From Rhodoferax sp. OV413 (GTDB taxonomy: Bacteria; Pseudomonadota; Gammaproteobacteria; Burkholderiales; Burkholderiaceae_C), in the NCBI GenBank assembly GCA_945861785.1, contig CAMAWD010000033.1, positions 1-56,667 of the forward strand: a DNA stretch of 56,667 nt, read 5' to 3'. This document shows, piece by piece, positions 36,328-44,977 of the stretch (position 1 is the first letter of the stretch; every line of letters begins with the position of its first letter). Position numbers and translations under genes: made by a program. Under the pieces are notes generated by a model, which worked only from the letters and a program-made list of their open reading frames with translations, made no database searches and was not told the DNA's origin.

Positions 36328-37995
36328 TCAGGCCTCCTGCAGCCTGAAACTGTCCGCACTCGCCTGCGGCCAGGACTGCCGGTAGATCAGCGGCAATGCA
36401 CCCAGGTCCTGCTGCAGCAGTGCGCCGTCGGCCATCTGCGTCAGGATCGATTGCGCCAGTGACTTGACCCTCTGGTCGGTTGAACGGCGCACGATGTGGT
36501 GTGCCGTGATGTCGCTCGGGTGGCCCAGCCCGGCGGCCTGCACCAGTTCCTGCAGTGCGTGCAGAGTCAGGCTGTGGAAGCTGAACACGCGTTGCGCCTT
36601 GTCGGGCACCACCAGCGATTTCTGGCGCAGCGGGTCCTGTGTGGCCACGCCGGTCGGGCATTGGCCGGTATGGCAGTGTTGTGCCTGCAGGCAGCCGAGC
36701 GCGAACATGAACCCGCGTGCGCTGTTGCACCAGTCGGCGCCAAGGGCCATCATGCGCGCGATGTCGAATGCGCTCACCACCTTGCCGGCGCAGCCGATCT
36801 TGATGCGGCCACGCAGACCGACACCGCGCAGCGTGTTGTGCACCAGCAGCAACCCTTCCTGCAGTGGCGAGCCCACATGGTCGGTGAATTCGAGCGGTGC
36901 CGCGCCGGTGCCGCCCTCGGCGCCGTCGACCACGATGAAGTCGGGCGTGATGCCGGTGGCGAGCATCGCCTTGACAATGGCGAACCACTCCCACGGGTGG
37001 CCGATGCACAGTTTGAACCCAACCGGTTTGCCGCCCGAGAGTGTGCGCAGGCGCACAATGAACTGCATCATCCCGGCGGGCGTGGCGAATGCGCTGTGCG
37101 ATGCCGGTGACACGCAGTCCACCCCTGCCGGCACACCACGTGCCGCAGCAATCTCGGGCGTGACCTTGGGGCCCGGCAACACGCCGCCGTGGCCGGGTTT
37201 GGCGCCCTGGCTGAGCTTGATTTCGACCATCTTCACCTGCGGGTCGCAGGCATTTTCGGCAAAACGCTCGGCGTTGAAAGTGCCGTCGTCATTGCGGCAG
37301 CCGAAGTAACCCGAGCCGATCTCCCAGATCAGGTCGCCGCCATTTTTGCGGTGGTGCGTCGAAATCGAGCCCTCGCCGGTATCGTGGGCAAAACCGCCCT
37401 TTTTGGCACCGGCATTGAGCGCCATGATCGCGTTGGCGCTCAGTGCCCCGAAACTCATCGCAGAGATGTTGAACACACTGGCGTGGTAGGGTTGGGTGCA
37501 CAGGCCGGCTTGTGGCGCCTGCAGGGCAAGCTCGTCGGGGGTTCCGCCAATCCAGACCCTGAAATCGTGTGTGGAGAGCTTGCTGGGCAACACGGAATGG
37601 TTGATCCATTCATAACCCTCGGCATGCACATCGAGCTGGGTGCCAAACGGCCGCTTGTCGGAGTCACCCTTGGCGCGCTGGTAGACCAGTGAGCGTTGCG
37701 AACGCGAGAACGGTGTGGCCTCGTTGTCGTTCTCCAGAAAGTACTGCCGCATCTCAGGCCGGATGTATTCGAGCATGAAGCGCAGGTGCCCGATGACCGG
37801 GTAGCTGCGCAGGATGGAACGTTTCGACTGCACCACGTCGTGGATGCCCAGGCCCACCAGGCCGACAAAGACAAAGACCATGGCGCTGCCCGAGCCCGAT
37901 GTTGCCACCAAGAACACGCTGGCGAAAAGGCCCAGTAGACACAGGCCGAATACGGTGTAACGGATCGGGTACCACTGGTTGAGTAAATGGAACAT
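36328..37995 (-). CDS. FMN-binding glutamate synthase family protein, membrane anchored
   Basis: This 555-residue protein resembles the central and FMN domains of the glutamate synthase large subunit but lacks the amidotransferase domain. Two hydrophobic helices near the N-terminus (about 12-32 and 35-55) suggest an inner-membrane anchor. The FMN barrel contains VVDGAEGGTGAAPLEF and the 3Fe-4S cluster motif is C435-x5-C441-x4-C446 (GCLQAQHCHTGQCPTG), as in GltB. AAAGGAG precedes the ATG. Without a glutaminase domain it may use ammonia or catalyse a different flavin redox reaction; its true role in bacteria is not settled. Confidence 0.87.
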   Translation of the reverse strand: MFHLLNQWYPIRYTVFGLCLLGLFASVFLVATSGSGSAMVFVFVGLVGLGIHDVVQSKRSILRSYPVIGHLRFMLEYIRPEMRQYFLENDNEATPFSRSQRSLVYQRAKGDSDKRPFGTQLDVHAEGYEWINHSVLPSKLSTHDFRVWIGGTPDELALQAPQAGLCTQPYHASVFNISAMSFGALSANAIMALNAGAKKGGFAHDTGEGSISTHHRKNGGDLIWEIGSGYFGCRNDDGTFNAERFAENACDPQVKMVEIKLSQGAKPGHGGVLPGPKVTPEIAAARGVPAGVDCVSPASHSAFATPAGMMQFIVRLRTLSGGKPVGFKLCIGHPWEWFAIVKAMLATGITPDFIVVDGAEGGTGAAPLEFTDHVGSPLQEGLLLVHNTLRGVGLRGRIKIGCAGKVVSAFDIARMMALGADWCNSARGFMFALGCLQAQHCHTGQCPTGVATQDPLRQKSLVVPDKAQRVFSFHSLTLHALQELVQAAGLGHPSDITAHHIVRRSTDQRVKSLAQSILTQMADGALLQQDLGALPLIYRQSWPQASADSFRLQEA

Positions 37996-38127
37996 GCGGG
38001 AGGTCTCCTTTGTATTGGCGGAACTGTCATGGGCCGTTGACCATGTGGTCGACAGGTCAGGGTGGGTTGGTCGGTGCGCAGGGATTGTTCGACGGGTGCA
38101 TGGATGTTTTCTACTGGAAGGGACGCG

Positions 38128-39021
38128 TCAGGCCGCTTGCAGCGCGGCGGGCACGGCGTCGCTCAGAAAATCGAACACCGCGCGGATACGCTGGCTGGTG
38201 CGGATCTCGCGGTGCACCACCAGCCACAGCGGTATCGGCGGAATCTTCAAGGCCGGCAGCACCGGCGTCAGGGTGTTGTCGGTGCGTGCCAGGTAGTCGG
38301 CGATGAAACCGATGCCCAGCCCGGCCCGGACCGCCGCGACATAGGCCATGAGGTCGTCAGTGCGCAGGGCAAAGTCCTCGCGTTTCAACGCAAAGCCGGA
38401 GCGTGCGAAACCCTGCAAGATGCCGTCGGCCTGGTCATGGCCCACCAGTTCATGGCCGATCAGGTCGGCGGGCTGCAGGGGGGCACCGCGCCGGCGCAGA
38501 TAGTCGGGGTGGGCGTAGGCGCCGATCGTGACCCGGCCGATGCGTTTGGCCACCAGCGTGGCCTGGTCGGGCTGCACCATGCGCAGCGCGATGTCGGCCT
38601 CGCGCCGCAACAGGTTGGTGACGGCGTTGCTCACCACCAGTTCCACCTGCATATCGGGCAGCACGCTGCGCATGCGTGCCAGCAGGGGCGGCAGCAGCAC
38701 ACAGGCGATGGGCTGGCTGGCGGTGATCCGGATCGTGCCCGAGATGCCGGTCTCGCCCACCGAGACCTTGCGCGCCAGTTGCAGCGCGCCCTGCTCCATG
38801 GTGCGGGCCGCGTCGGCCAGACGCAGCGCGGTGTCCGATGGCAGCAGGCCGCGCCCGGTGCGCTCAAACAGCACCACACCGAGTTGGGATTCGAGTTCTG
38901 CGATGTGGCGGCCGATGGTGGGTTGGCTCGAGTGCAACGCGCGCGCTGCACCCAGCAGGCTGCCGCAGTCGAGTGCGGCCAGGAAGGAACGGATCAGGCT
39001 CCAGTTGAAGTCCTGCTTCAT
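38128..39021 (-). CDS. LysR family transcriptional regulator
   Basis: This is an intact 297-residue LysR regulator starting at ATG 39021 (MKQDFNWSLIRSFLAALDCG). The winged helix spans about 5-65 (LLGAARALHSSQPTIGRHIAELESQLGVVLFERTGRG). The effector-binding domain follows, with segments such as LRREADIALRMVQPDQATLV typical of the ArgP/CrgA-like subgroup. It is divergent from the small membrane protein/nitroreductase pair, which are its most likely targets; a short dyad lies between them. It is downstream of nothing on its own strand, and its stop is 132 bases from the flavoprotein start. Confidence 0.92.
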   Translation of the reverse strand: MKQDFNWSLIRSFLAALDCGSLLGAARALHSSQPTIGRHIAELESQLGVVLFERTGRGLLPSDTALRLADAARTMEQGALQLARKVSVGETGISGTIRITASQPIACVLLPPLLARMRSVLPDMQVELVVSNAVTNLLRREADIALRMVQPDQATLVAKRIGRVTIGAYAHPDYLRRRGAPLQPADLIGHELVGHDQADGILQGFARSGFALKREDFALRTDDLMAYVAAVRAGLGIGFIADYLARTDNTLTPVLPALKIPPIPLWLVVHREIRTSQRIRAVFDFLSDAVPAALQAA

Positions 39022-39056
39022 GGGCTGGCAGGATGGTCGTGGGGCGCGCAGCTGGT

Positions 39057-39070
39057 ATTCATTCCTGAAT
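39057..39070. promoter_or_regulatory. possible LysR operator
   Basis: ATTCA-TTCC-TGAAT is a perfect dyad in the 130-base divergent region between the LysR gene and the small membrane protein gene, 36 bases upstream of the LysR start. Size and position suit a LysR recognition site, although the strict T-N11-A form is not met. Confidence 0.3.
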
Positions 39071-39151
39071 TTCTGAGTCTCTGGTTTCGCCAATTGTGTA
39101 TTTCCCGGCCGGTTTCCACAATAGCGGCATGCACCACTGCGTATTCATGCC

Positions 39152-39433
39152 ATGACACTCGCCCCGTGGTTTGTGGTCGCCAGCCAGTCGGCCATCGCTG
39201 GGTGGATCCTGCTTGCAGTGGGCCTGTTCCTGCTGCGTCGGGCGGGTCGCTCGCTGGCCCGGTCCTACGTGGTATGGGTGGCGATCGGCAGCGGGTTGTT
39301 CGAACTGGCCACCATCACCTGGCAGGCGGCGCAGGGCCAGGCCTCGCATTTCAACGTGGGTACACCGGTGGCTGGTTTGATGTACGCGTTGATGGGCGTG
39401 GGGGCTGTGCAGGGCCAGCCCTTCTTTGCCTGA
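39152..39433 (+). CDS. small membrane protein of unknown function
   Basis: This 93-residue protein has two to three predicted helices: about 7-28 (VASQSAIAGWILLAVGLFLL), 40-58 (VVWVAIGSGLFELATITW) and 72-86. A basic loop (RRAGRSLARS) lies between the first two. I do not recognise a family. It lies 23 bases before the nitroreductase-type gene on the same strand, so co-transcription is likely, and divergent from a LysR regulator. GC3-rich codons and conserved reading frame support a real gene, but a homology search would be needed. Confidence 0.6.
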   Translation: MTLAPWFVVASQSAIAGWILLAVGLFLLRRAGRSLARSYVVWVAIGSGLFELATITWQAAQGQASHFNVGTPVAGLMYALMGVGAVQGQPFFA

Positions 39434-39456
39434 GCCGCAACCCGTAGGAACGCACC

Positions 39457-40641
39457 ATGCAACGCAGAAGTTTCATTCGCCTGGCCGGCGGCGGCGTCAT
39501 TGCCGCTGCCACTGCCGCCACCTTGGCGGGTTGTTCCGATGCTTACCCCACACAGGCGCTGGAGGCCTGGCGCGGGCCGGGGCCGCAGGCCGACCTGCGC
39601 CGCTGGGCCGTGGCCCACGCCATCCTGGCGCCGAATTCCCACAACCGCCAGCCATGGCTGGTGGACCTGCGCGAGCCCGATGCCATCACGCTGCACGTGG
39701 ACCGTGAGCGCCTGCTGCCCATGACCGACCCCTGCTTCCGCCAGATCATTGTGAGCCAGGGCACCTTCATCGAGTCGCTGGTGCTGGCCCTGCGTGAGCG
39801 CGGCCAGGAGGCGCGCGTGCAGTTGTTTGCGCAGGGTGAATTCAAGCCACATGCCGTCGACGACCGGCCGGTTGCGCGCGTCACCTGGACAGCAGCCGAA
39901 GCGCCAGCCACCAAGGACCCACTGTTTGGGCAACTGCTGCGCCGCCACACCGCCAAGGTGGACTACGACACCTCGCGGGCCGTGCCGCCGCAAACCCTGC
40001 AGGCCTTGCAGACCGCGCTGACTGATCCCGGGGTGCGGTTTGGCGCCACAGTGGAGACGGCCAGGTTGGAAACATTGCGCACTCTGTGCTGGGAGTCGGC
40101 GCGGGTCGAGTTGCTGACCCCCCGCACTGTGATGGAAAGCGTGCAGCTGACCCGGGTCGGCCCGGACGAGATTGGACGCCACCGCGACGGCATCAGCGTC
40201 AACAGCTGGTTGCCCAGGCTGGCCAATGCAGTGGGTGCCTTCGACCGCACCAACCCGCCGGCCGAAGGCAGCACGGCCTACAAGCAGATGATGGGCCGGT
40301 TCGAAGGGCACAGCCGCACCGCAATGGGTTTCGTGTGGTTGTCCACCCCGACGGCGCAACACACCGCTGCCGGCACCATGCGCAGCGCCGAAGTGCAGGC
40401 CGGGCGCGCCTACATGCGGCTGCAACTGCGTGCCACCGCGCTCGGGCTGCAAGTCCATCCGATGAGCCAGGCCCCGCAGGAATTCCCCGAGATGAAGTCC
40501 TGGTACGACCAGCTGCACCAGCAGCTGCTGGGCAAACCGGCCACCGAGGAAACAGTGCAGATGTTCTGCCGCATCGGGTATTGCACCGAGCAGCAGCACA
40601 CGCCGCGCCGGCCGGTCGAGGGGTTTGTGCGCACCGCTTGA
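39457..40641 (+). CDS. Acg-like FMN nitroreductase, Tat-exported lipoprotein
   Basis: This 394-residue protein starts with a twin-arginine signal RRSFIR (3-8) and a lipobox LAGC with C26, so it should be folded with its cofactor, exported by Tat and lipidated. The mature region resembles Acg-family FMN-binding oxidoreductases of the nitroreductase superfamily: NSHNRQPWLVDLREPDAI near the start, R-rich central region, and LQLRATALGLQVHPMSQAPQ near the end. Acg proteins of mycobacteria are dormancy-related and may sequester FMN. In proteobacteria the function is unknown. It follows a small membrane protein gene and may be under the divergent LysR regulator. Confidence 0.85.
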   Translation: MQRRSFIRLAGGGVIAAATAATLAGCSDAYPTQALEAWRGPGPQADLRRWAVAHAILAPNSHNRQPWLVDLREPDAITLHVDRERLLPMTDPCFRQIIVSQGTFIESLVLALRERGQEARVQLFAQGEFKPHAVDDRPVARVTWTAAEAPATKDPLFGQLLRRHTAKVDYDTSRAVPPQTLQALQTALTDPGVRFGATVETARLETLRTLCWESARVELLTPRTVMESVQLTRVGPDEIGRHRDGISVNSWLPRLANAVGAFDRTNPPAEGSTAYKQMMGRFEGHSRTAMGFVWLSTPTAQHTAAGTMRSAEVQAGRAYMRLQLRATALGLQVHPMSQAPQEFPEMKSWYDQLHQQLLGKPATEETVQMFCRIGYCTEQQHTPRRPVEGFVRTA

Positions 40642-40650
40642 TCGTTTCCG

Positions 40651-40665
40651 GGGTCATGGTGACCC
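40651..40665. terminator. hairpin between convergent Acg-like and pncC genes
   Basis: GGGTCA-TGG-TGACCC is a perfect 6-bp stem with a three-base loop, extended outward by CC/GG pairs past one bulged G. It lies nine bases after the Acg-like stop and 34 bases from the pncC stop, a fitting place for a two-way terminator, though without a U-tract. Confidence 0.45.
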
Positions 40666-40698
40666 GGATCACGGATACCGGTGGATTGGTGTGTGGGA

Positions 40699-41172
40699 TC
40701 AGGCCAGGTCGCGCAGCAGCAGACGCAGCGCATGTTCCACGGTGGCGGCCCGGACCGCTGCCCGGTCACCCGCGAACTGTCGCACCTCGCTTGCCACCTG
40801 CCCGCCCACACTCCAGCCGAACCATACGGTGCCCACGGGCTTGTCTGCGCTGCCGCCGTTGGGGCCCGCCACACCCGTCACGGCAATCGACACGTCGGCA
40901 TGCGAATGTGTGACGGCACCCTGCGCCATGGCACGCACCACGGCTTCGCTCACGGCGCCATGTTGGGCGATCAACTGCGCGGGAACACCCAGGCACTCGG
41001 TCTTGGCGGCGTTGGAGTAGGTGACGAAACCGCGCTCGAACCAGACGCTCGAACCGCTGAGGTCGGTGCACGCTGCAGCGATCATGCCGCCGGTGCAACT
41101 CTCGGCAGTGGCAAGTGTCCTGTGCTGGCGAATCAGCGCCTGTGCCAGCAGTGCGCACAGCTCGGGGCTCAC
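40699..41172 (-). CDS. pncC: nicotinamide-nucleotide amidohydrolase (CinA C-terminal type)
   Basis: PncC deamidates nicotinamide mononucleotide to nicotinate mononucleotide in NAD salvage. This 157-residue stand-alone CinA_C protein starts at GTG 41172, overlapping the pgpA stop (GTGA); GTG 41175 is an alternative. Typical motifs are LATAESCTGGMIAAA, GGFVTYSN-like RGFVTYSNAAKTECLGV, and SIAVTGVAGPNGGSADKPVG. Length agrees with E. coli PncC (165). pgpA-pncC is a conserved pair in beta-proteobacteria. Confidence 0.92.
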   Translation of the reverse strand: MSPELCALLAQALIRQHRTLATAESCTGGMIAAACTDLSGSSVWFERGFVTYSNAAKTECLGVPAQLIAQHGAVSEAVVRAMAQGAVTHSHADVSIAVTGVAGPNGGSADKPVGTVWFGWSVGGQVASEVRQFAGDRAAVRAATVEHALRLLLRDLA

Positions 41173-41711
41173 CACGCGCTTCTCCACGCGGCGATCACCA
41201 GCAGCGTGCAGAAAGCGGCCACCAGGTCGTCCAGCATGATGCCCAGCCCGGCCTTGTGCCAGGCGAGCCGGTCGTGTTGCATGTCCACGTCGTGGAACAA
41301 GGCATCGGCCCAACCGACCGGGCCGGGTTTGACGGCGTCGAAGAAGCGGAACAGGCCAAACGCGATGGCCTGCGCGAGCAGGCCCGCCGGCAGCACCAGC
41401 CACAGCACGATCCAGAAGGCGGCCACTTCGTCCCACACGATCTGGCCCGGGTCGCGTACGCCCATGTGGCGCGCCGTCACGGTGCTGGCCCACCAGCCCA
41501 GCGGCAGGGAAGCGGCGATAACCAAGGCGAGTTGCAGCGGCGACAACCAGAGCTGCAGCACCAGGAATGCCAGCCAGGCCCACAAGGTGCCAGCCGTTCC
41601 CGGCGCCTTCGGGCTCAGGCCGGCGCCAAAACCCAGGGCGATGAAATGCGCCGGATGTGCCAGCAGGAACGCCACTGTGGGTCGGGTGATGGGCGCGCCG
41701 CTGTTTGTCAT
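41169..41711 (-). CDS. pgpA: phosphatidylglycerophosphatase A
   Basis: PgpA removes the phosphate from phosphatidylglycerophosphate, the last step of phosphatidylglycerol synthesis, at the inner membrane. This 180-residue protein begins at ATG 41711 (MTNSGAPITRP). It has the family segments IALGFGAGLSPKAPGTAGTL, DPGQIVWDEVAAFW and LFHDVDMQHDRLAWHKAGLGIMLDD... including the conserved acidic pair, and three to four helices. The stop overlaps pncC. thiL, which is usually directly upstream, is here 1.5 kb away, separated by a transporter and a deaminase gene. Confidence 0.94.
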   Translation of the reverse strand: MTNSGAPITRPTVAFLLAHPAHFIALGFGAGLSPKAPGTAGTLWAWLAFLVLQLWLSPLQLALVIAASLPLGWWASTVTARHMGVRDPGQIVWDEVAAFWIVLWLVLPAGLLAQAIAFGLFRFFDAVKPGPVGWADALFHDVDMQHDRLAWHKAGLGIMLDDLVAAFCTLLVIAAWRSAW

Positions 41712-41892
41712 GGCGGGATTATGGGTCAGGCCAATTCTGCGACCCGGGCGCAATGGTGTTGGTGCGGGTATGCTTGCCAGTCCCGGGTGCCGGGGCACCT
41801 TCCAAGGCAACGAGGCGACACATGTACAAAACCCCATCGCGGCCGGTCTGCGGCTGGAACAGCGCAAGCCCCAGTAGGATGGGCGGCATTCG

Positions 41893-42765
41893 ATGACAGG
41901 AAACCTGCGCAGCATCCTGGCGATGCTGGCGGCGGTGGGGAGTTTTTCCCTGATGGACGCTGCGCTCAAGACGCTGGCGGGCTCCTACCCGACACTGCAA
42001 GTGGCGGCCCTGCGCGGCCTGACCGCGCTGCCGCTGGTATGCCTGTATGTATTGTGGCGCCGTGAGACCCACCTGCTGCTGCGCATCCGATGGTCCCTGC
42101 ACCTGGTGCGCGGCGCCATCGGCATCGCGATGTTGTCTTTGTTCACGTTTTCTCTCAAGGAGCTCGGCCTGGCCGAAGCCTACACGATTTTCTTCGTCGC
42201 CCCGCTGCTGATCACCATCCTGTCGATTCCGGTCCTGAAGGAGACGGTGTCGGCACGCCATTGGGCGGCCATCGCGGTGGGCCTGGGCGGCGTGGTGGTG
42301 GCCTTGCGCCCCGATCAGGACGCCTTCTTCTCCTTGGGCGCAATTTCGGTGCTCATCGCCGCTGCGTTCTACGCGATTGCCGCTATTGCCGGGCGCGTGT
42401 TGAGCCGCACCGATGCGGCAGTGACGCTGGTGTTCTGGACCACCACCATGTGGGCCGTCGGGGCGAGCGTGCTGGCTTGGCCCAACTGGGTGCCGGTGGC
42501 ATCGGCGCACTGGCCGGTGTTGCTGGCCCTGGCCGTCACAGGTTTCCTGGGGCAGATTGCGATCACCGAGGCGTTCCGCCATGGCAACGCGTCGGCGGTG
42601 GCGCCGTTCGAATACACCGCGCTGGCCTGGGCCATCGTGCTCGACTATGTGTTCTGGAATGCCGTGCCCGACCGCTACACGCTGCTCGGGGGCGCCATCA
42701 TCATCGCCAGCGGCATCTACCTGATCCGCAAGGAAAAAATCAAGGACGTGACGGTCACACCCTGA
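41893..42765 (+). CDS. DMT superfamily (EamA) transporter
   Basis: This 290-residue inner-membrane protein has about ten helices in two EamA repeats (about 8-140 and 150-280). The first repeat opens with SFSLMDAALKTLAGSYPTLQ and contains LGLAEAYTIFFVAPLLITIL; the second ends GGAIIIASGIYLIRKEK. Such proteins export or exchange amino acids, purines or other metabolites; substrate is unknown. It is transcribed opposite to both flanking gene pairs, and its stop is only seven bases from the deaminase stop, so it looks inserted between thiL and pgpA. Confidence 0.9.
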   Translation: MTGNLRSILAMLAAVGSFSLMDAALKTLAGSYPTLQVAALRGLTALPLVCLYVLWRRETHLLLRIRWSLHLVRGAIGIAMLSLFTFSLKELGLAEAYTIFFVAPLLITILSIPVLKETVSARHWAAIAVGLGGVVVALRPDQDAFFSLGAISVLIAAAFYAIAAIAGRVLSRTDAAVTLVFWTTTMWAVGASVLAWPNWVPVASAHWPVLLALAVTGFLGQIAITEAFRHGNASAVAPFEYTALAWAIVLDYVFWNAVPDRYTLLGGAIIIASGIYLIRKEKIKDVTVTP

Positions 42766-42772
42766 GCCGGTG

Positions 42773-43270
42773 TCAGGCCCCGGGCGCTGAACCGGCCATG
42801 GTGCTGGCGTGTACTTCCAACGGGTCACGCTCGGAAAAATGCAGCGCGACGCCGCCTTCTTCGAGAATCGTGCGCGACGGTATGAACGAGGCGCCCCATA
42901 CCGGATCGTCCAGCGCGGGGGGCAGGGTGTGCAGGTGGCGGATGCCCGACTGCACGATGGCGCGTGCGCAGTCCAGGCAGGGGAAAAACGTCGCCGCCAG
43001 TGTCGCGCCTTCGGTGGCCATGCCGGCCCTGGCGGCGGCGTAGATCGCGTTGCGTTCGGCGTGTTCCATCCACACCAGCCGGCCATTGCCCTGGTGGCGG
43101 AATTCGGTGTCCTGCACGCCCAACGGGAAGGTGTTGCAGGCGCTCAGGCGCTGTTGGCCGTCGGCACCCAGCAGCACCGCTCCGACACGGCGCACCCGGT
43201 TTGGGCTGCCGCGCGCGGCCAGGATGGCAGCATCCAGCAGGGCATCGGTTTGGGTGCTTGCAGTTGGCAT
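42773..43270 (-). CDS. cytidine/deoxycytidylate deaminase family protein
   Basis: This 165-residue zinc deaminase has the catalytic motif H70-A-E72 (MEHAERNAIYAAAR) and P97-C98-L-D-C101, giving His and two Cys as Zn2+ ligands and Glu72 as proton shuttle. It resembles dCMP deaminase (ComEB) more than tRNA adenosine deaminase, but lacks the nucleotide-kinase partner. ATG 43270 is preferred over 43291 because AAAGGGG lies just upstream and 43291 would overlap thiL. It lies 13 bases behind thiL on the same strand and is probably co-transcribed. Confidence 0.87.
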   Translation of the reverse strand: MPTASTQTDALLDAAILAARGSPNRVRRVGAVLLGADGQQRLSACNTFPLGVQDTEFRHQGNGRLVWMEHAERNAIYAAARAGMATEGATLAATFFPCLDCARAIVQSGIRHLHTLPPALDDPVWGASFIPSRTILEEGGVALHFSERDPLEVHASTMAGSAPGA

Positions 43271-43283
43271 GGGTGCGCCCCTT

Positions 43284-44264
43284 TCAGGCAAAGTGGTCGA
43301 AGGAACGTAAGCTGTTCACCACCGGCGCACCGTGTGCATCCACGAGTTGCAGGCCGGGCGCGGCCAGCACCTGCCCGATGCGGGTGACCGGCGTATGGCT
43401 TGCCGCCGCCGCTGCCTGCACGGCATCGCGCGCGGTGGTGGGTGCGGTGAACGCGAGTTCATAGTCGTCCCCGCCGGCGAGCACGCAGGCCAGCCGCGTG
43501 GCCTCGGGCAACACCTTGTCAGCCGCGTCACGGCCGTGGCGCAACAGCCCGAGCGCGATGTGGGTGTCGAGCCGGGCGCCGACCCGCGAGGACTCCAGCA
43601 CGTGGCCCAGGTCACCCAGCAACCCGTCGCTGATGTCGATCGCGGCCGTGGCCACGCCGCGCAGCGCCATGCCCAGTGCCACCCTGGGTTCAGGCGTGTC
43701 CATGCGCTGGCGGGCCGCCGCCAGTTGTGCTCCCGGCAGGGTCACGGCGCCGCGCAACACGTCGAGTGCCAGCCTTGCATCGCCGAGCGTGCCGCTCACA
43801 TAGATGTCGTCGCCGGCTTGGGCCCCCGAGCGCAGCAGGGCCAGGCTGCGCCCCTGCTGCACCGGCACTTCGCCCATCACGGTGATGCAGATGTTCAGCG
43901 GGCCCTGGGTCGTGTCGCCGCCGACCAGTTCGCAGTCGTGGGCGTCGGCCAGCGCGAACAAGCCTTTCGAGAACGGTTCCAGCCAAGCCGCGTCGGCCTG
44001 CGGCAGGGCCAGTGCCAGGGTGAATGCGAGCGGGCGCGCACCGCAGGCGGCGAGGTCGCTCAGGTTCACCGCCAGCGCCTTGTGGCCGAGCGTGCGGGGA
44101 TCGACATCGGGCAGGAAGTGCCGCCCCGCCACCAGCATGTCGGTGGAGACGGCCAGCTGGTATCCCGGCGAGGGCTGCAACAAGGCGCAATCGTCGCCGA
44201 CCCCCAGCGCGGCACGGCGGGCCGGGCGCTTGAAATACCGCGCGATCAGGTCGAACTCACCCAT
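43284..44264 (-). CDS. thiL: thiamine-monophosphate kinase
   Basis: ThiL phosphorylates thiamine monophosphate to thiamine pyrophosphate with ATP. The 326-residue protein (ATG 44264, MGEFDLIARYF) is the normal length. The AIRS-type fold shows GVGDDCALL, the STDMLVAGRHFLPD segment, DLAACGARPLAF, LVGGDTTQGPLNI and GGDDYELAFT, with the conserved acidic residues for Mg2+-ATP. It follows the recombinase-family remnant by 17 bases. The deaminase gene is next downstream instead of the expected pgpA. Confidence 0.94.
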   Translation of the reverse strand: MGEFDLIARYFKRPARRAALGVGDDCALLQPSPGYQLAVSTDMLVAGRHFLPDVDPRTLGHKALAVNLSDLAACGARPLAFTLALALPQADAAWLEPFSKGLFALADAHDCELVGGDTTQGPLNICITVMGEVPVQQGRSLALLRSGAQAGDDIYVSGTLGDARLALDVLRGAVTLPGAQLAAARQRMDTPEPRVALGMALRGVATAAIDISDGLLGDLGHVLESSRVGARLDTHIALGLLRHGRDAADKVLPEATRLACVLAGGDDYELAFTAPTTARDAVQAAAAASHTPVTRIGQVLAAPGLQLVDAHGAPVVNSLRSFDHFA

Positions 44265-44281
44265 GGGCTGATCCTGCTGGT

Positions 44282-44506
44282 CTACGGGTTTGCCGCATCG
44301 GGCCGGCTGGTCGCCGAGGGCCAGAGGAAAGCCAGCGGTTCGCGCCGCAATCGCCACCAGATGGCGCAACGGATGCGGGCCAGCGCGGCTGGCACCGACT
44401 GGCTGTCGCCACGGATCCATTGCAGCAGTTCGGCCAGCCACAGGTGGCGTTCAACCAGTGTGGCCTCGGGATTCAGCGTGCGCAGCAGTGCGGGCAGGTC
44501 ACGCAT
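44282..44506 (-). pseudogene. N-terminal remnant of a 'site-specific recombinase' (SpecificRecomb) family gene
   Basis: The frame from ATG 44506 (or TTG 44527) reads MRDLPALLRTLNPEATLVER and HLWLAELLQWIRGD, then SVPAALARIR before an unrelated basic tail and a TAG stop after 74 residues. The opening is typical of the large (~650-700 residue) proteins called SpecificRecomb/Gcr in Burkholderiales. Everything after about residue 47 appears deleted or out of frame. Such proteins have several membrane helices, and the recombinase label is unproven. It lies between apaG and thiL. Confidence 0.6.
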
Positions 44507-44523
44507 GGCAGGGCCTGGCGGCG

Positions 44524-44916
44524 TCAATGCAGGGTGTGTGATCCCCCACCCCCACTCAGCGCGTCCAGCACGAACATGGGGATGTCGGTGTCGAACTTCT
44601 CGCCGTCTTCGGCCACGCAGAAAAAGCTGCCGTGCATGGTGCCGGTGGGGGTGCGCAGGCGTGTGCCGCTGGTGTATTCGAATTTCTCACCGGGTTGCAG
44701 CAGCGGTTGGTGGCCCACGACACCCAGGCCCTTGACCTTCTCGGTATGCCCGTTGGCATCGTTCACGTTCCACACGCGAGAGATCAGCTGCGCGGCCACC
44801 TCGCCCACGTTGGTGATGGTGATGGTGTAGGCGAACACGAAGTGGGCCTGTGCGGGGGCTGACTGGTCGGGCAGAAAGCGGGGAACGACATCGACTTGGA
44901 ACTGGTACTTGGCCAT
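44524..44916 (-). CDS. apaG: ApaG (CorD) protein
   Basis: This 130-residue single-domain ApaG/DUF525 protein has the fibronectin-III-like fold motifs [38 protein letters not shown] and [19 protein letters not shown], and GTMHGSFF near the end. ApaG has been linked to Co2+/Mg2+ efflux and Ap4A metabolism; the biochemical role remains unclear. ATG 44916 lies 62 bases from the divergent rpe start, a pairing common in this family. The C-terminus ends [10 protein letters not shown]. Confidence 0.94.
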   Translation of the reverse strand: MAKYQFQVDVVPRFLPDQSAPAQAHFVFAYTITITNVGEVAAQLISRVWNVNDANGHTEKVKGLGVVGHQPLLQPGEKFEYTSGTRLRTPTGTMHGSFFCVAEDGEKFDTDIPMFVLDALSGGGGSHTLH

Positions 44917-44977
44917 GCTGCGATGCTACCTGCGAAAATGCCCGGCACCCAACCCGCCACCCCAAGACCCTATTGCC

